Origin: Candidatus Altimarinota bacterium
GTDB lineage: Bacteria > Patescibacteriota > Gracilibacteria > BD1-5 > UBA2023
Length of the DNA: 8,204 nt
Assembly (NCBI GenBank): GCA_947373235.1
Contig: CANBWW010000042.1
Coordinates: 1 to 8,204 of the forward strand
Reading direction: 5' to 3'
The translations under genes and the position numbers were made by a program. Position 1 is the first letter of the stretch. Each line of letters starts with the position of its first letter. The notes beneath the pieces are model-generated. The model was not told the DNA's origin. It ran no database searches and was given only the letters and a program-made list of their open reading frames with translations. Of this stretch, positions 6,308 through 8,204 are shown piece after piece.

Positions 6308-7567
6308 ATGAGATTTCCTCTTTTTTTATCCATCTCGTGTATTCTCATACTTCCTCTTTCGAGTTTTGCAGATAATATGTGCAGTCTAGAAAATGGACCG
6401 ACACCACTTTTCTCTGAATATCTTCAGACAACGCAAAGTAAAGTCGCCCAGATACGAAGTTTTGTGCAAAAAAATAATACTTGCAAAGGAACAGCTGGGT
6501 CATTTACGCAGGAAAGAAGATTTATGGACACGATCGATATGGTCGATGACAACACTCCTGGACTTTCTAATGTATGAACATATACGCATCTACTGACTGA
6601 TTTTTTGTATAATGTAAAACTTGTCTACGATGGTGGTGATAAAAAAGCAGTGATCGAGCAAGGAAAACTCATCCAAAGTATGGAAACCAATATCATCATT
6701 CCAGCTATACAGTCAGCTGCAAACGCCTGTGCGCTCGATGTTTCTATGAGCATGCCTGGCATCAAGGGAAATTCTCCAGGAAGTGCCCTCAGTCAACTCT
6801 TAGGAAATAATAAAAAACTCGAATCCTACTATAAAAATGTCGCTCTCGGATTTCCAAATTCGAGTGAAACCGATCCAGATCTTGTTCCGCTTTTTCAGGA
6901 AATTCAGCAAAATTATTCTCCAGAAATAACTGCCAGTTGTAGTAGTACGAGTGGATATCAAGAACTCTCAACCAAACTCATGAAATCATGGGAAAAAATG
7001 ACAACTGGCATCGATAAAAGCAATGATAATTGGAAACAAGCGATCGCCCTCTTTCGTGGTGAAAATACACAATCGGCTGATTATTTTTCCCTTCAACAAA
7101 GACTTCTTGCAGGCGAACTCGCTCGTCAGTGAGTGACAAAAAATGCAGCAAGTATCATGATGTGAGTACTCACTTGTGTACAACAAAAATCTGGAAAAGA
7201 TGCAGATATCATGGAAACTATCGAGGCAAGAACTTCTTGTGACAATACCTGGGTGAATGGTTTTTCCAATATTGTTTCAGGATTTTCGAAAACCTATCGA
7301 CAAGCAAGCAATACGGATGTATATATAGCTGGACTCATCACCTATCAAAATGAGGTCTCAAAAGTCACTACCAGTATGAGTGATATGTGGGGAGAAATCA
7401 ACCAAATACTTATCGATAGTAACTCAGTGACCGACGATCAAACCATGACCAATCTGGTGACACTTCATGCAGATCTCACGACCACCAATCAAAATCTCGC
7501 AAGAGAAATCGTGAAAATAAAGGCTGATTGTCAGAAAGCACAACCAAATATTCGTTGCCCCAAGTAA
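6308..7567 (+). CDS. Exported protein of unknown function, 419 residues (UGA=Gly)
   Basis: With TGA as glycine (residues 90, 275 and 286) the frame encodes 419 residues ending in TAA. Residues 1-21 form a signal peptide (MRFPLFLS, hydrophobic core, SSFA before DNMC). The mature protein has eight cysteines (25, 59, 141, 211, 290, 311, 408, 417), an even number suited to disulfides, one of them three residues from the C-terminus. The sequence looks mainly helical and rich in Gln, Asn, Ser and Thr, with no membrane segment after the signal peptide. I recognise no family. The gene starts 10 nt after the previous stop with no Shine-Dalgarno, so it is probably translated from the same mRNA as the 514-residue protein. 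Only three of its glycines use TGA, far fewer than in its neighbour. The stop lies 3 nt from the stop of the convergent exonuclease gene, with no terminator between. Confidence 0.88.
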
Positions 7568-7570
7568 ACA

Positions 7571-8204
7571 CTATATATCCAGTTCGATACTTATCGGGCA
7601 ATGATCGGATCCCATCTGATTTCAGAGATATTCGACTTTTTTTGTTTTCTGAGTGATCCCCTCACTTCCCCACCATGCATCGATACGCCATCCGACATTC
7701 GTGAGACGAGAACGTGTGATAACATCCCACCAAGAATACACATCTGGGATATCTCCATATTTCACACGAAAAATATCAGACCAACCATCGTTCACTCGAC
7801 CATCAAGCCAGGCTCTCTCCAGAGGATGAAAACCTATTTTTCAGTCATTCGCCTTTGGACGAGCAAGATCGATCTCATGATGAGCACAGTTTAGGTCTCA
7901 TCACCACAGTACATGATGTCACTTTCTTCGAAGTTCATCCATATAGTTTGCAAATTTCTCATAAAAAACAAGTTTTCACTGCCAAGCTTCTTCACTCTTC
8001 CCACCATTTGGAAAATAAATGCCAAAAATATCAAAAATATCTTTTCCAAGAGTTATCTCTATATGTGCCACACGACCTTCATTGGCCGTTGGATCTTCTG
8101 GGAAACTATCCATAAAGCGAATATTTGCAATATCAGATACTCTTTTATGGATCCATACACCCGTTCCAGCATATCCAGGTTTTTCAGCAGGATTGTAGTG
8201 AACC
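7571..8204 (-). CDS. xth: Exodeoxyribonuclease III, 5' end outside window (UGA=Gly)
   Basis: This is a class II AP endonuclease / 3'-5' exonuclease of the ExoIII (XthA/ExoA) family, acting in base excision repair. About 210 C-terminal residues are present, with first complete codon 8203-8201; the N-terminal 45-60 residues with the WNVNG and LQET metal-binding motifs should lie beyond the window. Visible family motifs in order are YAGTGVWI, GIYFPNGG, GGDLNCAHHEIDLARP (catalytic Asp/Asn), GFHPLERAWLD, TNVGWRIDAWW and the catalytic GSDHCPI. Six TGA codons occur as glycine (7978-7976, 7921-7919, 7903-7901, 7900-7898, 7843-7841, 7624-7622). Two of them are adjacent and form the GG just before the catalytic DLN motif, where homologues have a glycine. 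The stop is TAG at 7573-7571. Confidence 0.93.

Noticed and set aside
7601..8115. Rightward frames of 97 and 86 residues at the right end
   Set aside because: They are antisense to exonuclease III, whose motifs on the minus strand are unmistakable.
1..8204. CRISPR array, insertion sequence or prophage
   Set aside because: No spaced direct repeats, transposase or integrase motifs, or terminal inverted repeats are visible on either strand.

Overview
The window looks like a piece of a Candidate Phyla Radiation genome that reads UGA as glycine (translation table 25), as known for Gracilibacteria (BD1-5/GN02) and Absconditabacteria (SR1). Seven of the eight protein genes longer than 100 codons are interrupted by in-frame TGA under the standard code. 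In the recognisable families these TGAs often fall where homologues carry glycine (PilB/GspE, TilS, RNHCP, exonuclease III). Read with TGA=Gly, each becomes one uninterrupted frame ending at TAA or TAG. By hand count there are 38 sense TGAs. Neither the matching tRNA-Gly(UCA) nor rRNA lies in the window, so the choice between the two phyla is open.

Layout. Left block, minus strand (about 97-2134): an RNHCP zinc-ribbon protein, tilS (tRNA-Ile lysidine synthetase), then rplK (ribosomal protein L11) with its own promoter, tRNA-Glu(UUC) and a strong terminator. This is translation housekeeping, with L11 separated from its usual partner L1. Centre, plus strand (2233-3938): a short PilB/GspE-type secretion ATPase, then an 88-residue unknown protein behind a consensus-like promoter. 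That protein meets a convergent DsbA-like lipoprotein gene (3971-4657, minus) at a perfect 44-bp palindrome that holds both stop codons and should terminate both transcripts.

Right block, plus strand (4753-7567): two adjacent genes for exported proteins of 514 and 419 residues, each with a signal peptide and several cysteines, which I cannot assign to a family. They are divergent from the DsbA-like gene, so a thiol oxidoreductase that folds them is a reasonable hypothesis. The window ends in a 5'-truncated exonuclease III gene (minus), tail-to-tail with the second exported protein.

Several genes lack a Shine-Dalgarno sequence. Five candidate promoters share TTGC(A/T)-16 nt-TATA, and two of them sit so close to the ATG that the mRNAs may be leaderless. 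The least-described material is the exported pair with its DsbA-like neighbour, and the uneven use of UGA-glycine between genes.
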